Source: Candidatus Laterigemmans baculatus
GTDB taxonomy: Bacteria > Planctomycetota > Planctomycetia > Pirellulales > Pirellulaceae
Assembly (NCBI RefSeq): GCF_010367455.1
Contig: NZ_WRPR01000052.1
Location: 1 to 64,000, forward strand
Length of the DNA: 64,000 nucleotides
Reading direction: 5' to 3'
The notes under the pieces were generated by a model. It was given only the letters and a program-made list of their open reading frames with translations, was not told where the DNA came from and searched no databases. The translations under genes and the position numbers were made by a program. Every line of letters begins with the position of its first letter. Position 1 is the first letter of the stretch. This document shows, piece by piece, positions 63,003 through 64,000 of the stretch.

Positions 63003-63452
63003 ATGCAACCGAATACCAGCGACAAGCAGTTTTCCGAACAGATCGTCCGCCAAGTCGCCGCGGACGCCCGGCGGGCCCTCGTGCGGGGCCGCTATTCACC
63101 CGAGAGCTCGCAGATCGAACAGCTGCGGTGCATCGACGATCAACCGGAGACCGAGCGGGAGTTCGGCCACCAGTTGTGGTTCTTCGACGGGTTCGGGGTC
63201 GATGAACTGAATCGCCGCGTGCGGATCTTTGGAGCCATCGAGTACTCCCTCCAGTTCGGGCTGCATGAACTGGTCGAGGACGGGGTTTTTCCGGACGATA
63301 CTCAGCGGGATCGATTTCGCCACGTCTACCGCGGCCATGCTCCCCAGCCCACCTGGCGGCATGCCGCCCACGGTTGGTTGGCTGCCGGCATGGCCGTCGT
63401 CACGGCAATCTTTCTCGCCTACCTCGCCCTCACCCAACTCTTCCCCGTCTGA
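63003..63452 (+). CDS. Tail-anchored protein of unknown function
   Basis: 149 residues from ATG 63003 (an ATG 18 bp upstream is also open). It has a hydrophilic helical body ('DKQFSEQIVRQVAADARRAL', 'ELNRRVRIFGAIEYSLQFGL') and one C-terminal transmembrane helix ('GMAVVTAIFLAYLALTQLF'), so the body faces the cytoplasm. No family is recognised. It is followed after 10 bp by an ABC ATPase gene and is probably part of that transporter's operon. A short repeat GAGGGCTGTCGAA occurs just before it. Confidence 0.6.
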   Translation: MQPNTSDKQFSEQIVRQVAADARRALVRGRYSPESSQIEQLRCIDDQPETEREFGHQLWFFDGFGVDELNRRVRIFGAIEYSLQFGLHELVEDGVFPDDTQRDRFRHVYRGHAPQPTWRHAAHGWLAAGMAVVTAIFLAYLALTQLFPV

Positions 63453-63462
63453 GCTCGAATCG

Positions 63463-64000
63463 TTGACCGAAGAGACCACGCTCGCTGCCCCAGCCCCAGC
63501 GTTAGCCCCGGCGGAAGTCGGCAGTTCGGCTGAACCGCTGATCAAGGTCCACGAGCTCCGCAAGACCTACCGCTCCGGATGGACCTCCCGCCGCCGCGTC
63601 GAAGCGCTCCGCGGGGTCTCGCTCGAAGTCCTCCCGGGGGAAGTCTTCGGCCTCCTCGGCCCCAACGGAGCAGGCAAAACGACCCTGATCAAAGTCCTGC
63701 TGGGGATCGTCCGCAGCAGCGGTGGGCGGGCGAGCGTGCTCGGCCAGCCGGCCGGGTCGGTCGCCAGCCGCCGCCGGATCGGCTACCTCCCCGAGAACCT
63801 CCGCATCGAACGGCACCACACCGCCCGCTCGGCGCTGGCCTTCTACGGGCGGCTGAGCGATCTCAGCGGCGCGGCGCTGCAGAGGCGGATCGACTCGCTG
63901 CTCGAGTTGGTGGGGCTCGAGGGGCGCGATCGCGAACCGGTCAGCCGCTTCAGCAAGGGGATGGGACAGCGGCTGGGGCTCGCCCAGGCGCTGCTGAACG
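63463..64000 (+). CDS. ABC transporter ATPase (ABC-2 type), cut by window end
   Basis: 179 codons visible from TTG 63463; the gene continues past the window. Walker A 'LLGPNGAGKTTLIKVLLG', Q-loop region 'RRRIGYLPENLRIERHHTAR' and signature 'FSKGMGQRLGLAQALL' (FSKGM as in ABC-2 exporters) are present; Walker B is beyond the end. The first 28 residues are an Ala/Pro-rich leader. The sequence resembles ATPases of ABC-2 exporters such as GldA or NosF. The permease probably lies to the right. Confidence 0.88.
   Translation, partial: MTEETTLAAPAPALAPAEVGSSAEPLIKVHELRKTYRSGWTSRRRVEALRGVSLEVLPGEVFGLLGPNGAGKTTLIKVLLGIVRSSGGRASVLGQPAGSVASRRRIGYLPENLRIERHHTARSALAFYGRLSDLSGAALQRRIDSLLELVGLEGRDREPVSRFSKGMGQRLGLAQALLN

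Overview
The window is high-GC bacterial chromosome that looks like a member of the Planctomycetota, most likely a Pirellulales relative. The evidence is a DUF1080 secreted hydrolase, a PQQ-propeller protein with the 'DWPQ.LGP.RDG' N-terminus common in planctomycetes, a class II photolyase, several short proteins of planctomycete type, and intergenic spaces filled with dispersed palindromic repeats. lpxK, an MlaEFD-type transporter, an LptF/G permease and SurA-like chaperones show an outer membrane containing lipid A. No rRNA, tRNA, CRISPR array, phage or intact transposase was found. Species-level assignment is not possible from the sequence alone.

Layout. 1-8.8 kb: class II photolyase, a giant MscK-like mechanosensitive channel preceded by a 35-bp-period repeat array, a succinate-semialdehyde-type aldehyde dehydrogenase, an MBL-fold hydrolase and a membrane TPR protein. 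9-11.6 kb: clpC. 12.3-15.4 kb: mlaE-mlaF-mlaD lipid transporter. 15.4-20.7 kb: PEGA lipoprotein, PP2C phosphatase, LptF/G permease, a stand-alone RNA polymerase alpha-CTD-like protein and a PQQ-propeller protein. 21.2-24.6 kb: a tight five-gene cassette (membrane arrestin-like protein, soluble arrestin-like protein, P-loop ATPase with no canonical start, unknown protein, cytosolic NarL-type histidine kinase). 25.3-33.8 kb: double-module SurA-like isomerase, alaC and the pstSCAB-phoU operon. 33.9-36.6 kb (minus): YfgM-like TPR protein with rluD, then a DUF2237 protein. 36.8-43.4 kb: UvrD/PcrA helicase, GH43/GH32-like protein, two small envelope proteins with good terminators, and the DUF1080 protein. 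43.7-47.4 kb: NtrB/NtrC-like two-component pair and lexA. 47.8-52.6 kb: Old Yellow Enzyme and uppP (minus), diverging from a DUF368 gene (candidate undecaprenyl-phosphate translocase), a lectin-fold protein and a possible small-RNA locus. 52.8-57.9 kb: Ski2-like helicase, NAD-type isocitrate dehydrogenase, lpxK. 58-64 kb: BON protein, DUF1990 protein, diguanylate cyclase, an OmpR-type two-component pair, a tail-anchored protein and the start of an ABC transporter ATPase cut by the window end.

The genes are mostly housekeeping: envelope assembly and lipid traffic (mla, lpt, lpxK, uppP/DUF368, surA-like), phosphate uptake (pst), stress and repair (clpC, photolyase, uvrD, lexA) and signalling (three histidine kinases, two response regulators, one diguanylate cyclase, one PP2C). 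The unusual content lies between the genes. There are at least five dispersed repeat families. One has inverted ends reading AGGCTCTGTCAGAAAA and sits exactly on or next to the stop codons of several genes. Another is a roughly 75-bp palindrome starting ATCAGCCGCC, present seven times in 64 kb. A third is a short hairpin (CTTTCGCGGAGCGAAAG) that also occurs inside the coding sequence of mlaF.
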